The translations under genes were made by a program, and so were the position numbers. The notes under the pieces were generated by a model. It saw nothing but the letters and a program-made list of their open reading frames with translations. It had not been told where the DNA came from and did not search any database. 64,000 nucleotides of DNA from Caballeronia sp. LZ062. Its GTDB lineage: Bacteria; Pseudomonadota; Gammaproteobacteria; Burkholderiales; Burkholderiaceae. Within the stretch, counting starts at the first letter, position 1, and each line of letters begins with the position of its first letter. Where the stretch lies: NCBI RefSeq assembly GCF_031450785.1, contig NZ_JARTWB010000002.1, forward strand, positions 1,426,001-1,490,000, in the 5' to 3' direction. This document shows positions 10,215 through 19,641 of this stretch, piece after piece.

Positions 10215-11243
10215 TTATTTCGCGCGCTGCGAGGTCAGCACGCGCACGGTGTCGCCGTTCTGCACGCGCAATGCGGCGGCTTCGTCAGCGGTCAGCAGGA
10301 ACGTGCCGTCTTCGACAGCGCAGGTGGTTGCGCCGCAGCGGAAGTCGTCGAGCGAGGTGTTCGACACGAGGCTCTTCGCATCGCTCTGCGCGTCGTCGCG
10401 CTCGCCGACGCGCACCGTCGCGAGCACGCTTTCGCGCACCGTGCGCAAGTCCGCGATGTGGCATTCGAGCACCGGACCGGCGTCGAAAATATCGACGTGG
10501 TTCTCATAGCGCAGGCCTTCTGCTTCGAGCATCTTGCGCGCGGGCGCGGTGTCGCGGTGCGTGACGCCGACCGTCTGCTGCGCGGACTCCGGCAGCAAGT
10601 CCAGATACACCGGGTAACGCGGCATCAGTTCCGCGAGGAACGACTTCTTGCCGTGCGAGCTCAGGTAATCGGCTTCGTTGAAGTCGATCTGATAGAAGTG
10701 CGAGCCGACCGCGTTCCAGAACGGCGATTCGCCGTTGTCGTCGAAATGACCGCGCAATTCCGCGCACAGCCGCTGCGGAAAGCGTTCCCGGAACTGCGCG
10801 ATGAACATGAACCGCGAGCGCGACAACAACCCGCCCACGCCCGCCGTGCGATAACGCGGGCTCAGGAACAGCGAGCAGACTTCGGCATAGCCCGTGAGAT
10901 CGTGCGAGATGTTGAGCAGCGACATGCGCGTCCACACGCCCATGTCCTTGCTCGCATGCACGACCGTCGACACGCGATAGTTGTAGAACGGCTGTTCCAG
11001 GCCGACTTCCGTTTCGATGCCGCACACGCCCGCGACATCGCCCGTCGCGGTGTCTTCCATCACGAAGAAGTAGCCCGCTTCGAACGGCTCGGCGCCGCCC
11101 GCGAGCGTGCGGCGCGCGCGCTCGACGCGTGCCGCCAGCGCGGCGCGATCCGGCTTGAACGTGGTGAGCCCCGGGCCCGTTTCCAGTGCCAGCGCGACGA
11201 GCGCGTCGACATCTCCCGGCTGCACGCAGCGCACGACGATCAT
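10215..11243 (-). CDS. aruG: Arginine N-succinyltransferase, beta subunit (AruG/AstA)
   Basis: First pathway step: arginine plus succinyl-CoA gives succinylarginine. It is a 342-residue AstA-family acyltransferase with MIVVRCVQPGDVDALVALA at the start, the GLTTFKPDRAAL motif, and the conserved core EVCSLFLSPRYRTAGVGGLLSRSRF and HVDIFDAGPVLEC. The ATG at 11243 overlaps the stop of the alpha gene (ATGA), and a GGGAG site sits just upstream. The in-frame extension to 11318 lies inside the previous gene and is not used. As in Pseudomonas and Burkholderia, two paralogous subunits form the enzyme; this one is the more AstA-like and is assigned beta by order. Confidence 0.93.
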   Translation of the reverse strand: MIVVRCVQPGDVDALVALALETGPGLTTFKPDRAALAARVERARRTLAGGAEPFEAGYFFVMEDTATGDVAGVCGIETEVGLEQPFYNYRVSTVVHASKDMGVWTRMSLLNISHDLTGYAEVCSLFLSPRYRTAGVGGLLSRSRFMFIAQFRERFPQRLCAELRGHFDDNGESPFWNAVGSHFYQIDFNEADYLSSHGKKSFLAELMPRYPVYLDLLPESAQQTVGVTHRDTAPARKMLEAEGLRYENHVDIFDAGPVLECHIADLRTVRESVLATVRVGERDDAQSDAKSLVSNTSLDDFRCGATTCAVEDGTFLLTADEAAALRVQNGDTVRVLTSQRAK

Positions 11244-12286
11244 TGCAATTCTCCCGAGGCTTGATGCAGCGGCACGCAGCGCACCGTGTCTTTTTCCGCG
11301 ACGCCGAGCGCGCCGCACGCATCGGCGCTCAACGCCGCGCCGTCCGAGCGCGTGCCCGTCAGTTCCGCGACGATGCAGCGGAACTCGTGCGCCCCGCCCG
11401 CCGCGACGAGATACGCCGCGCCTTTCGTGTCCGTGCCTTCGCGCACCGCGCGCAGTTCGCCGGAACTCGCGGATGCGCTCTTGTCCACGGCGAGCGTCAG
11501 CACCGGTCCGGCGTCGAAAATATCGACGAAACGGTCCGGCTCGAAGCCTTCTTCGAGGTGAATGTCGTAGGCGAGCAGCGTACTTGCGTTCGGCTCGCCG
11601 AGCACGCGCTGCGCCTCGCCGGGCAGAAGCGGCACGTAGAGCGGATACGTCGGCATGACTTCCGCGATGAACGTGCGGCTGCGCCCGCCCGACTCCAGTT
11701 CAACCTGCTCGAAGTCGCGGCCGAAGAACTTGCGGCCGACGGCTTCCCAGAACGGCGACACGCCGGCGTTATCGGTGACGCCGAGCATCAGCGAGAACAC
11801 TTCGCTCGAAAAGCGCTTGCGGTTCGCCGCGATGTACATCATGCGGGCGCGCGAAAGCAGATGCGCGGTCGCTTCGCCCTCGGGCGTGCGCAGCGACGGA
11901 TCGATATAGAAGCCGGTGAGCCGGCTCTTGCCCGTCAGTTCGTGCGACATGGTGAGCGCGTGAATCTTGCGGTTCACCTTGAGTTCGCGCGATGCGTGGA
12001 TCAGCGCGTCGTTGCGAAACGTGTAGAACGGCTCGGAATAGCCCGCCGACGCGACGATGCTCGACGTGCCGTAGAGCTTGCCCGTGCGCGCGTCTTCCAG
12101 CACGAAGAGATAGAACTCTTCGCCGGGAAAATCGACTTCGGCGCGAAACGAATCCTCGGAGAGCGCGACGCGCGTTTCCAGCGCGCGCCGGTCGCGCGGC
12201 AACGAGTGCAGCACGGGCGCGGCCGAGCGCGCCATGCGCTCCAGCTCGTCGAGATCGGAGAGTCTTGCCGGACGAACGAATAGCAT
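11240..12286 (-). CDS. aruF: Arginine/ornithine N-succinyltransferase, alpha subunit (AruF)
   Basis: Paralogue of the next gene, 348 residues. It begins MLFVRPARLSDLDELERMA and carries FYIDPSLRTPEGEATAHLLSRARMM, ESGGRSRTFIAEVMPTYPLY and FVDIFDAGPVLTLAV, aligning along its whole length with the beta subunit. The ATG at 12286 has AGGAAACGGCG in front and is preferred to the in-frame start 9 codons earlier. It overlaps aruG by 4 bases and follows astC by 34 bases. In Pseudomonas aeruginosa the AruF-AruG complex also acts on ornithine; that activity is presumed here. Confidence 0.93.
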   Translation of the reverse strand: MLFVRPARLSDLDELERMARSAAPVLHSLPRDRRALETRVALSEDSFRAEVDFPGEEFYLFVLEDARTGKLYGTSSIVASAGYSEPFYTFRNDALIHASRELKVNRKIHALTMSHELTGKSRLTGFYIDPSLRTPEGEATAHLLSRARMMYIAANRKRFSSEVFSLMLGVTDNAGVSPFWEAVGRKFFGRDFEQVELESGGRSRTFIAEVMPTYPLYVPLLPGEAQRVLGEPNASTLLAYDIHLEEGFEPDRFVDIFDAGPVLTLAVDKSASASSGELRAVREGTDTKGAAYLVAAGGAHEFRCIVAELTGTRSDGAALSADACGALGVAEKDTVRCVPLHQASGELQ

Positions 12287-12320
12287 CGCCGTTTCCTGTA
12301 AAGCGGTGGTCAACGATGAA

Positions 12321-13550
12321 TCAGCGTGCGACGGCCGTCGCGCCCACGACCTGCTCGATCGCCTTCTCGATGCGCGCGAAGCCTTCGTCGAGATCGGCCA
12401 TCGGCATGATGAGCGACGGTGCGAAGCGCAGCACGTTCGGCCCGGCGATCAGCATGATGACGCCGTTGGCCGCCGCCGCGTTGAGCACGTCCTTGGCGCG
12501 GTCCTTGTAAGCGTCGGCGAGTTCCGCGCCGATCAAAAGACCGCGGCCGCGAATGTCCTTGAACAGGCCGAACCGCTCGTTGATGCGCGCGAGATGCGCC
12601 TTGATTGCTTCGCTGCGCACGCCGACGCCTTCGAGCAGTTTCGGATCGCTGATCAACTCGACCACTTTCTCCGCGATGGACGCGCCGAGCGGATTGCCGC
12701 CGTACGTCGTGCCGTGAACCCCGACCTTGAAGTGCTGCGCGATGGCATCGGTAGTCAGCATCGCGCCGATGGGAAAGCCGTTGCCGAGCGCCTTCGCGGT
12801 CGTGAGAATGTCGGGCGTGACGCCGTATTGCATGTACGCGTAGAAGGTGCCGGTGCGGCCGACGCCGGTTTGCACTTCGTCGAAAATCAACAAAGCGCCG
12901 TGCTTGTCGCACGCTTCGCGCAGGCCCTTCAGAAACGCGGGATCGGCGGGCAGCACGCCGCCTTCGCCCTGCACCGGCTCGACGATCACCGCGCACGTCT
13001 TGTCGCCGATGGCGGCGAGCGCCTGCGCAAGATCGTTATACGGCAGATGGCGAATGCCTTGCGGCTGCGGCCCGAAGCCTTCCGCATACTTCGGCTGGCC
13101 GCCGACGCTCACCGTGAAGAACGTGCGGCCGTGAAACGACTGCGTGAACGAGATGATCTCGATCTTCTCGGGACCGAACTTGTCGATGGCATAGCGGCGC
13201 GCGAGCTTCAACGCCGCTTCGTTCGCCTCCGCGCCCGAGTTCGCGAAGAACGCGCGATCCGCGAAAGTCAGGTCCGTCAGGCGTTTCGCGAGACGCAATA
13301 CCGGCGCGTTCGTATAGCCGTTGCCGATGTGCCAGAGCTTCTCGCCCTGCTCGTGCAGCACCTTCAGCAGTTCGGGATGGGCGTGGCCCAGCGCTGTGAC
13401 CGCGATGCCGCCGGCGAAGTCGATGTAATCGCGGCCTTCGGTGTCCCATACGCGCGAGCCGCGGCCTCTGTCCGGCACGAAACTGGCGGGCGAAAACACC
13501 GGAACCATTACTTCGTCGAACGTACCGCGATTCACATTGATGTCGGTCAT
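12321..13550 (-). CDS. astC: Succinylornithine/acetylornithine transaminase
   Basis: A class III PLP-dependent aminotransferase of 409 residues (AruC/AstC/ArgD family) that converts succinylornithine plus 2-oxoglutarate to succinylglutamate semialdehyde plus glutamate. Visible motifs are [18 protein letters not shown], the PLP-contacting [12 protein letters not shown], and the Schiff-base lysine in [15 protein letters not shown]. The ATG at 13550 follows GAGGAG, so the longer in-frame reading is rejected. It is first in the aru block, 132 bases after the AraC-type regulator; that gap probably holds a regulator-dependent promoter. It could also serve as acetylornithine aminotransferase. Confidence 0.95.
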   Translation of the reverse strand: MTDINVNRGTFDEVMVPVFSPASFVPDRGRGSRVWDTEGRDYIDFAGGIAVTALGHAHPELLKVLHEQGEKLWHIGNGYTNAPVLRLAKRLTDLTFADRAFFANSGAEANEAALKLARRYAIDKFGPEKIEIISFTQSFHGRTFFTVSVGGQPKYAEGFGPQPQGIRHLPYNDLAQALAAIGDKTCAVIVEPVQGEGGVLPADPAFLKGLREACDKHGALLIFDEVQTGVGRTGTFYAYMQYGVTPDILTTAKALGNGFPIGAMLTTDAIAQHFKVGVHGTTYGGNPLGASIAEKVVELISDPKLLEGVGVRSEAIKAHLARINERFGLFKDIRGRGLLIGAELADAYKDRAKDVLNAAAANGVIMLIAGPNVLRFAPSLIMPMADLDEGFARIEKAIEQVVGATAVAR

Positions 13551-13682
13551 GAGCCACTCCTCTACGGGTTCTTGCTGCAGTCGTATTGCAATGCTTTCGA
13601 TATTAGGCGCTTGCGTGCGTTCCGTCTTGCGCGTTCGCGACATGCTTTCATGCGCTTTCACGCTACGTTTCAGCGCGCCGCC

Positions 13683-14720
13683 TCAACGCGATTCGGGCGG
13701 CTCGATCAACGCCCCGCCGCGCGGTTCGTCGAGCGCGCCGCGCTGCTTTTCAATCCAATTGCGCCGCTCCTCTCGCGGCGTCACGCCGAAGCGGTCACGA
13801 TACGCATTGGAAAAATGCGCCGCCGAAGAAAACCCGCACGCGAGACTGATCTGCACCACGGACTTGCTCGTGCGCTGCAATTGCGTGCGCGCCTTCGTCA
13901 GACGCAGATTGAGGTAATACTTCGAGGGCATCGCGCCGAGATACTGACGGAAGAGCCGCTCCAATTGCCTGCGCGAGATACCGACGAGATTCGCGATGTC
14001 GTCCGTCGACAGCGGGTCTTCGATATTCGCTTCCATGAGTTGCAGCGCGTCGTTCAGGCGCGGATGCCGCTCGCCCGGCGCGGTCACGAACGGTATGCGC
14101 TGGCGCTCGGTGCCCGCTCGCAACGCGCCGACGCCGAGCGAATCCGCGATGCGCTCCGCCAGATCCTGACCGTGATCGCGAGCAATCATCGCGAGCATGA
14201 AGTCGATGCTCGCCTGACCGCCGGCGCAGGTCGCGCGGTCGCGGTCGATTTCGAAAATCTGCTGCGAGACGATCGCGCGCTCGAACTGCTCGGTGAACTG
14301 CTGGTACGTCTCCCAGTTCACGGCCACGCGATATTGCGCGAGTTGCCCGGCCATCGCGAGCCACCAGACGCCGTGATGGATGCCGGAGACGAGCGGCGTG
14401 CGCGGCGCGACGCGCGCGAGGCTCGCGAGAAAGAGCCGGTAGTCGGCGAACTGCTGGTAGCGCTCGGAGATAACGATCAGCCAGTCGCAATGAACGGCGT
14501 CGTTAAACGCGCAGTCGGCGGGAAGCTGCGCGCCGCCTGAAAGCGGCACCGGACGGCCGTCCCACGAACAGACGCGCCAGTCGTAGAGACGATGCCCGTC
14601 GATTTCGTTGGCGAGCGTGAGACTGTCGATGATCGGCGCGATGCCGCTCATCGACACTGGCGGCAGCGCCACGATCGCCACTTGCAGCGGCCCGCGCGCC
14701 GCGCCTGAAGCACTCGCCAC
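13683..14720 (-). CDS. argR: AraC-family regulator with DJ-1/PfpI-like domain (ArgR of the Pseudomonas type)
   Basis: A 345-residue GlxA-like regulator. The N-terminal class I amidotransferase-like sensing domain (about residues 10-190, with WLIVISERYQQ and SGIHHGVWWLAMAG) is followed by two helix-turn-helix motifs (about 230-325), including STDDIANLVGISRRQLERLF and ISLACGFSSAAHFSNAYRDRFG. It sits between the transporter ATPase gene and astC, as argR does between aot and aru in Pseudomonas, so it most likely activates uptake and catabolism in response to arginine. It is unrelated to the E. coli ArgR repressor. The start is GTG, one base after the hisP stop. Confidence 0.9.
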   Translation of the reverse strand: MASASGAARGPLQVAIVALPPVSMSGIAPIIDSLTLANEIDGHRLYDWRVCSWDGRPVPLSGGAQLPADCAFNDAVHCDWLIVISERYQQFADYRLFLASLARVAPRTPLVSGIHHGVWWLAMAGQLAQYRVAVNWETYQQFTEQFERAIVSQQIFEIDRDRATCAGGQASIDFMLAMIARDHGQDLAERIADSLGVGALRAGTERQRIPFVTAPGERHPRLNDALQLMEANIEDPLSTDDIANLVGISRRQLERLFRQYLGAMPSKYYLNLRLTKARTQLQRTSKSVVQISLACGFSSAAHFSNAYRDRFGVTPREERRNWIEKQRGALDEPRGGALIEPPESR

Positions 14721-14721
14721 G

Positions 14722-15537
14722 TTACTTGAGACTGCCCGACAGGAACTGCTTGAGGCGCTCGCTCTTCGGCGCGCTCAACACCTCGGACGGCGCGCCTTCT
14801 TCTTCCGTGCGCCCCTGATGCAGGAACATCACGTGATTCGACACGTTGCGCGCAAAGCCCATTTCGTGCGTCACGACGATCATCGTGCGGCCTTCTTCAG
14901 CCAGCCGCTGCATCACCTTCAGCACTTCGCCGACGAGTTCGGGATCGAGCGCGGACGTGGGTTCGTCGAAGAGCATGACGTCGGGATGCATCGCGAGCGC
15001 GCGTGCAATCGCGACGCGCTGCTGCTGCCCGCCCGAAAGATGCGACGGATACTGCTTTTCCACGCGCGGCGGCAGACCGACTTTCTCCAGATACTCGCGC
15101 GCGCGTTCCTCGGCTTCCTTCTTCGAGATGCCGAGCACGTGAATGGGCGCTTCCATCACGTTCTCGATGGCCGTCATGTGCGACCACAGATTGAAGTGCT
15201 GAAACACCATCGCGAGCTTCGTGCGCACGCGCTGAAGCTGCTTTTGATCGGCCACTTCGAGATTGCCGTTGCGGTCGGTCTTCCTGCGCACGGCTTCGCC
15301 ATCCACGACGATCTGCCCCGCGTTCGGCTTTTCCAGAAAGTTGATGCAGCGCAGAAACGTGCTCTTGCCCGAGCCGCTCGCGCCGATGATGCTGATGACA
15401 TCGCCCGCGCGCGCCGAGAGCGACACGCCCTTCAGCACTTCGTTGTCGCCGTAGCGTTTGTGGATGTCCTCGGCGACGAGCTTCGTCGCGACGTCTTTGG
15501 CTTTCGGCTCCAACGCAATCTCCTCGGGTGATGACAT
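14722..15537 (-). CDS. hisP: ATP-binding protein of basic amino acid ABC transporter (HisP/AotP)
   Basis: A cytoplasmic ATPase subunit of 271 residues. Walker [11 protein letters not shown]-loop [10 protein letters not shown], signature [15 protein letters not shown], Walker [13 protein letters not shown] and switch VTHEMGF are all intact. The insert [19 protein letters not shown] and the [10 protein letters not shown] segment are typical of HisP/OccP-type polar amino acid ATPases. The ATG at 15537 has GGAGA immediately upstream, better placed than the GTG four codons earlier. It is 33 bases after the permease gene hisM. Specificity for arginine/ornithine is inferred from the neighbouring AST genes. 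Confidence 0.94.
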   Translation of the reverse strand: MSSPEEIALEPKAKDVATKLVAEDIHKRYGDNEVLKGVSLSARAGDVISIIGASGSGKSTFLRCINFLEKPNAGQIVVDGEAVRRKTDRNGNLEVADQKQLQRVRTKLAMVFQHFNLWSHMTAIENVMEAPIHVLGISKKEAEERAREYLEKVGLPPRVEKQYPSHLSGGQQQRVAIARALAMHPDVMLFDEPTSALDPELVGEVLKVMQRLAEEGRTMIVVTHEMGFARNVSNHVMFLHQGRTEEEGAPSEVLSAPKSERLKQFLSGSLK

Positions 15538-15570
15538 GATTCTCCGCACGGCTTGGAATTTTACCGCTCG

Positions 15571-16284
15571 TCAGGCGCGCGACGGGCTCAGGTACGCGAG
15601 CCAGCGCCGTTCCGCGCGTCGAAACGCCGCGACGAGCGCGAACGAAATCGCCAGATACAGCAGCGCCGCGATGCCGAACGAGCCGAACGATTCATACGTG
15701 GCGGAATTCGCGTCGCGCGCAACCTTCAGAATGTCCGGCACCGTCGCCGTGAACGCGACGGTGGTCGCGTGCAGCATCAGGATCACTTCGTTGCTGTACA
15801 AAGGCAAGGCGCGGCGCAGCGCGGACGGCAGGATCACACGGCGATACATCGTGAACGTGCCCATGCCGTAGGCGCGCGCGGCTTCCACTTCGCCGTGCGG
15901 AATCGCGCGGATGGCGCCGGCGAAGATTTCGGTCGTGTAGGCGCATGTGTTCAGCGCGAACGCGAGCACCGCGCAGTTGAAGCCGCTGCGAAAGAACGCT
16001 TCGAGCAACGAATGCGTGCGCACGAATTCGAGGCTGTACATGCCCGTGTAAAGCAGCAGCAACTGTACGTAGAGCGGCGTTCCGCGAAACACATAGGTGT
16101 AGAGGCGCACGGGTGTGGAGAGCCAGCGGCGCTTCGAAACTCGCGCGCAGGCGAGCGGCACGGCCGCGCAGAAGCCGATGACAATGGACGCCGCGAGCAG
16201 CCACAGCGTCACGACGAGGCCCGAGGCGCGCATGCCATCGGAATACAGAAACGGACGCCAGTATTCGGCGAAGATCGAGATCAT
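15571..16284 (-). CDS. hisM: Basic amino acid ABC transporter permease (HisM/AotM)
   Basis: An inner-membrane permease of 237 residues with about five helices. It contains the TYVFRGTPLYVQLLLLYTG segment of polar amino acid permeases and the EAA loop GEVEAARAYGMGTFTMYRRVILPSALRRALP that contacts the ATPase. It pairs with HisQ (13 bases upstream) to form the heterodimeric channel and is followed by hisP. It belongs to the histidine/lysine/arginine/ornithine permease group. Confidence 0.93.
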   Translation of the reverse strand: MISIFAEYWRPFLYSDGMRASGLVVTLWLLAASIVIGFCAAVPLACARVSKRRWLSTPVRLYTYVFRGTPLYVQLLLLYTGMYSLEFVRTHSLLEAFFRSGFNCAVLAFALNTCAYTTEIFAGAIRAIPHGEVEAARAYGMGTFTMYRRVILPSALRRALPLYSNEVILMLHATTVAFTATVPDILKVARDANSATYESFGSFGIAALLYLAISFALVAAFRRAERRWLAYLSPSRA

Positions 16285-16297
16285 GTTCGGCTCCTGC

Positions 16298-16987
16298 TCA
16301 AAGATCGGCGTGACGCACGCCCGTCGAATAGCGTTGCTCCAGCGCCATCAGCACGAAGTTCGACGCCGTGGTGATCGCGAGATAGATGAGCGCGGCGATC
16401 AGAATGAAGAAGAACATGTTGAAGGTGCTCTTGCCCGCGTCTTGCGCGGCCTTGACGACATCCGCGAGGCCGATGATCGACACGAGCGCCGTCGCCTTCA
16501 CGAGCACTTGCCAGTTGTTGCCGATGCCCGGCAGCGCGAAACGCATCATCTGCGGAAACAAAATGCGGCCGAACACGCGCATGCCGCTCATGCCGTACGC
16601 AATGCCCGCCTCGAGCTGGCCGCGCGGTACTGCGAGAAACGCGCCGCGAAACGTCTCGGTGAAGTACGCGCCGTAGATGAAGCCGAGCGTGAGGACGCCC
16701 GCCGTGAACGGATCGATATCGAACTGCTCCCAGCCGAAGCTGTCGGTGACGTGGTTGATCGCGATCTGGATGCTGTAGAAGAGCAGCAGCATCAGCACGA
16801 GATCGGGCACCGAGCGGATGAGCGTGGTGTATGCGGTCGCGATGCCGCGCAAGAAGCCGTGCCGCGAGAGCTTCGCCGACGCGCCGATGAGCCCGAGCAC
16901 CACCGACACCGCGAGCGAAAGCAGCGCGAGCGCGAGCGTCTCTTTTGCGCCCGCCCAGAGCAGCGGACCGAAACCGTACAGCGACAT
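16298..16987 (-). CDS. hisQ: Basic amino acid ABC transporter permease (HisQ/AotQ)
   Basis: An inner-membrane permease of 229 residues. TLIRSVPDLVLMLLLFYSIQ and the EAA loop GQLEAGIAYGMSGMRVFGRILFPQMMRFALPG are present, and the FYSIQIAINHVTD stretch is typical of HisQ/ArtQ. It is the first gene of the co-directional set hisQ-hisM-hisP-argR-astC-aruF-aruG-astD-astB-astE. The binding protein, which usually precedes it in Pseudomonas aot, is missing here and lies instead at 5266-6078. Confidence 0.93.
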   Translation of the reverse strand: MSLYGFGPLLWAGAKETLALALLSLAVSVVLGLIGASAKLSRHGFLRGIATAYTTLIRSVPDLVLMLLLFYSIQIAINHVTDSFGWEQFDIDPFTAGVLTLGFIYGAYFTETFRGAFLAVPRGQLEAGIAYGMSGMRVFGRILFPQMMRFALPGIGNNWQVLVKATALVSIIGLADVVKAAQDAGKSTFNMFFFILIAALIYLAITTASNFVLMALEQRYSTGVRHADL

Positions 16988-17053
16988 GAGCGCCTCCCTT
17001 CGTCGATGAGAGGCGCCCGTCCTGCCGCTGCGTGCGCCTCTGAATTGGCGCGG

Positions 17054-17082
17054 ATAGTCGCAAGCGAAAAATAATCGCTCAA
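17054..17082 (-). promoter_or_regulatory. Possible promoter of the arginine uptake/catabolism cluster
   Basis: Reading leftwards, TTGAGC (17082-17077) is followed after 17 bases by GACTAT (17059-17054), an imperfect sigma70 pair about 70 bases before hisQ. Nothing else is recognised in the 275-base gap 16988-17262. The -10 is poor, which would suit an activated promoter. Confidence 0.28.
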
Positions 17083-17262
17083 AGAAGATGCGTCATTTTG
17101 CTGCGACGCAACATTCTGCACGCGGGCGCGGCGTGCTGTTCGTGCGCCCGCGCGGCAACGTCGCTGCTGTGCGACAGCCGTGAAAACCCGCATCGGTGTG
17201 ACGTGCGGAATTCGTGCTTTTGCGTCGCTTTTTCGATAGCGGCGATGCGCCGGCCGGCTATC

Positions 17263-17661
17263 TTAGGCCGAAGCCACGCCGCGCACAATCTGCACGACAT
17301 GGCCGTTGGCTACCGCGATGTCGGCGCTTTCCTGCAAGAGCGGCAGGAAGCGCTCGGCGAAGGCGGCGTCGCGCGTCTCGGCGCGGAACATCGCGATGAC
17401 CGCCTTCGCATGACCGACGCGCGCGTCGGACGTGGCTTCCTCGTCGTCCAGCACGTCGTCGAGGGCGGCGATGAGCGTCGACAGCGGCGAGAGCCAGCGA
17501 TACGCGCTGCCGTTGATCACGATCTGCAGGAATTCGCCGGGCGACACGGGTCCGGACTCGGACTCGTGCGCGTGACGAAGGTGCGCGAGCACCGCGCGAT
17601 GCAGCGCGAGCAGCGGATGCCGCACGTCGCGGAGAAAGGAAACGGCGGTTTGATCGTCCAT
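17263..17661 (-). CDS. Conserved-looking protein of unknown function next to an EAL gene
   Basis: A 132-residue cytoplasmic protein with no signal peptide or membrane helix, probably all-helical. The start is the ATG opening MDDQTAVSFLRDVRHPLLAL; the ribosome binding site is weak. Codon use and amino acid composition are those of a real gene in this GC-rich genome, whereas the much longer in-frame reading upstream is Arg/Ala-rich antisense noise over the EAL gene. It lies 32 bases after the EAL gene and is probably co-transcribed with it, so it might act with it in c-di-GMP signalling. I do not recognise a family. Confidence 0.65.
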   Translation of the reverse strand: MDDQTAVSFLRDVRHPLLALHRAVLAHLRHAHESESGPVSPGEFLQIVINGSAYRWLSPLSTLIAALDDVLDDEEATSDARVGHAKAVIAMFRAETRDAAFAERFLPLLQESADIAVANGHVVQIVRGVASA

Positions 17662-17693
17662 GTAGGTGTCCAGTTGGGCTAAACGGTGGCGGC

Positions 17694-19280
17694 TCAGCGG
17701 GCGCGCGTGCTGCCCGCGTAGCGGATGAATTCGGCGGCCGTGAGCGGCGGCGAAAAGAGCCAGCCTTGCCCGAACTGCGCGCCGCGTGCATGCAGATACG
17801 CCGCCTGCGCTTCGCGCTCGATGCCTTCGGCGATCACTTGGACGCCGAGCGTCGCGGCCATCTCGATGATATGCGAAGCGACACTGCTCGATGCCGCGTC
17901 CTGCCCCACCGTGTCGACGAAAGACTTGTCGATCTTCAGGCCGTCCACGCGAAACGTCTGCAAATGCGACAGGCTCGAATAGCCCGTGCCGAAGTCGTCG
18001 AGATAGACCGCGTGGCCCGCCGCGCGAAACGCGCTGATGACGTCCTTCGCGGCATCGGCGTCGAGAAAGCCGCGTTCGGTCGCCTCGATGCGTATCTGCT
18101 GCGGCCGCACGCCCTGCCGCGCGAGCGCCGGTTCCAGCACGCCGACAAAGCGATGCGTGGTCAGGTCCGGCGCGGACACATTCACGGAGATGTAATAGTC
18201 GGTGTAGCGGCGGAGAAAGTCGCCGAGTTCGAGCAGCACGGTATCGAGCACCTGATCGGTGATCGCCTGAATCAGGCCGCGATGCTCCGCGAGCGGAATG
18301 AAGTGGTCCGGCCGCACGATGCGGTCGTGGTGCTTCCAGCGCACCAGCGCCTCCGCGCCGACGCAGCGGCGCGTGGCGAGATCGACGATCGGCTGATACG
18401 CGACGATGAATTGATGGCGGCGCACGGCATCGCTCAACTGTCCGCGCGGCGACAGCCTGCGCACGATGAGATGCGCCGCCCAGCCCGCACACAAGAGGCC
18501 GGTCGCGATGCCCGTGAGCAGCCACGCCCACGGCAGCGTGCGAGCGCGCCTGCGCCACGTCTCGCGCGGCGTGCTGACGACGACTGCGAGCGGCATCGTC
18601 GCCGAGCGGCGCACGGCTACCGACGCGCAATCCAGCACCGACGGCGACGCCCGAAAGGCGGCGAGGACCGCGGACGCATCCGTGGCGGGCGTGCCGGCGA
18701 TCACGCGCCGCGCTTCGGTGTTGATGACGGCGACATCGCCTGCCCGCGCGATGCGCGCGTCGATGCCGCCCACGTAAAGCGACGGATCGGCGGCGATGTA
18801 GACACCGTCCCGACCCATGACGAGCGAGTCCTTGCCGCCGGGCAGCCGCGCGAGGCCGTACCACGCGCTGACGCCATCGCGCGAGCGCCAGTCGGGCGGC
18901 GGCAACGTGAGGCCGTCGGCCGCACCCGTCGACACCGCGCCGAGGAGCGACGAGCACTGCCACCGGCCGTTGCCGTCGTACGCACCGGCGTCGCGCAGTG
19001 GCGCACGCGCGAGCGAAATCTGGCGCAGCGCGCGCAGATACGACGTCGAACAAGGCGCGTCGCTCACCCTGACGATCTCGCCGAGCGCGCCTGAGAGACG
19101 GCGCGTCACCTCTTCGGCGCGGACGAGCGCGGCATCGGCTGTGCGGCCCAAACGCTCGACGCGCGCCTGCCGCTCGCTGCGAGCCGCCAGCGTCAAGCCG
19201 ATTCCCGCCGGCGCGAGCGCCGCAATCATCACGATGACGATCAGGAGCGCCGCCAGCGCCCCGCGTTGGAGTGTGTTCAT
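17694..19280 (-). CDS. Membrane-bound cyclic-di-GMP phosphodiesterase (CSS-motif sensor plus EAL domain)
   Basis: A 528-residue protein: transmembrane helix (about 8-30), periplasmic region (about 35-240) with the CSS-type APCSTSYL motif, second helix (about 245-265) and cytoplasmic EAL domain (about 280-520). Catalytic features look intact: EALVRW, the Asn of ISVNVSAPDL, the Glu of IRIEATERGFL, DDFGTGYSS, the Lys of LKIDKSFV and the Glu of VIAEGIER. No GGDEF domain is present, so it should degrade c-di-GMP. Periplasmic cysteines of the CSS domain respond to redox state in relatives; whether that applies here is inference. Confidence 0.93.
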   Translation of the reverse strand: MNTLQRGALAALLIVIVMIAALAPAGIGLTLAARSERQARVERLGRTADAALVRAEEVTRRLSGALGEIVRVSDAPCSTSYLRALRQISLARAPLRDAGAYDGNGRWQCSSLLGAVSTGAADGLTLPPPDWRSRDGVSAWYGLARLPGGKDSLVMGRDGVYIAADPSLYVGGIDARIARAGDVAVINTEARRVIAGTPATDASAVLAAFRASPSVLDCASVAVRRSATMPLAVVVSTPRETWRRRARTLPWAWLLTGIATGLLCAGWAAHLIVRRLSPRGQLSDAVRRHQFIVAYQPIVDLATRRCVGAEALVRWKHHDRIVRPDHFIPLAEHRGLIQAITDQVLDTVLLELGDFLRRYTDYYISVNVSAPDLTTHRFVGVLEPALARQGVRPQQIRIEATERGFLDADAAKDVISAFRAAGHAVYLDDFGTGYSSLSHLQTFRVDGLKIDKSFVDTVGQDAASSSVASHIIEMAATLGVQVIAEGIEREAQAAYLHARGAQFGQGWLFSPPLTAAEFIRYAGSTRAR

Positions 19281-19641
19281 TCCGTGTTGTGGTCGCGCGC
19301 CGCGAGGCAGGAGGCTCGGGCACGATGTTGCGCCAGGTTGCGCCGCGCATGGTGCTGACGCGGCTGCGTTGCGACGGCTGGCCGGAAGCGCGGCGAACCG
19401 GACCGTGAGAAGCAGCCTTGGCGCGTGCTGCCGCGAAACGGCGCGCGAACGCCGGCTCCTTCGACAGGCGCCTTAGTGTAGAGGGCGGCCATGACACGAC
19501 TCAATGCTTATTTAGTCGAAAAGTCGCCGCTAGAGTGGGCTGACGCACGGGCCGCACGCAATTTCTCCGGCGTGGCGCGGCGTGCGAGAATTCCCGCTTC
19601 GAAGCGCGCGCGCTTCCCACCGCCGCCCACCGGAAACCGCC
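19281..19641. other. Intergenic region, nothing clear
   Basis: This 361-base divergent gap between the EAL gene and the acetyltransferase gene should carry both promoters. The stretch around 19490-19545 is AT-richer than its surroundings, which fits a promoter region, but I could not pick a convincing -35/-10 pair. No coding sequence with good composition is seen. Confidence 0.5.

Noticed and set aside
17662..19497. In-frame upstream extension of the 132-residue gene at 17263-17661 to a 744-codon frame
   Set aside because: The extension runs across the EAL gene in a different frame and is Arg/Ala-rich; only the last 132 codons look like a protein.
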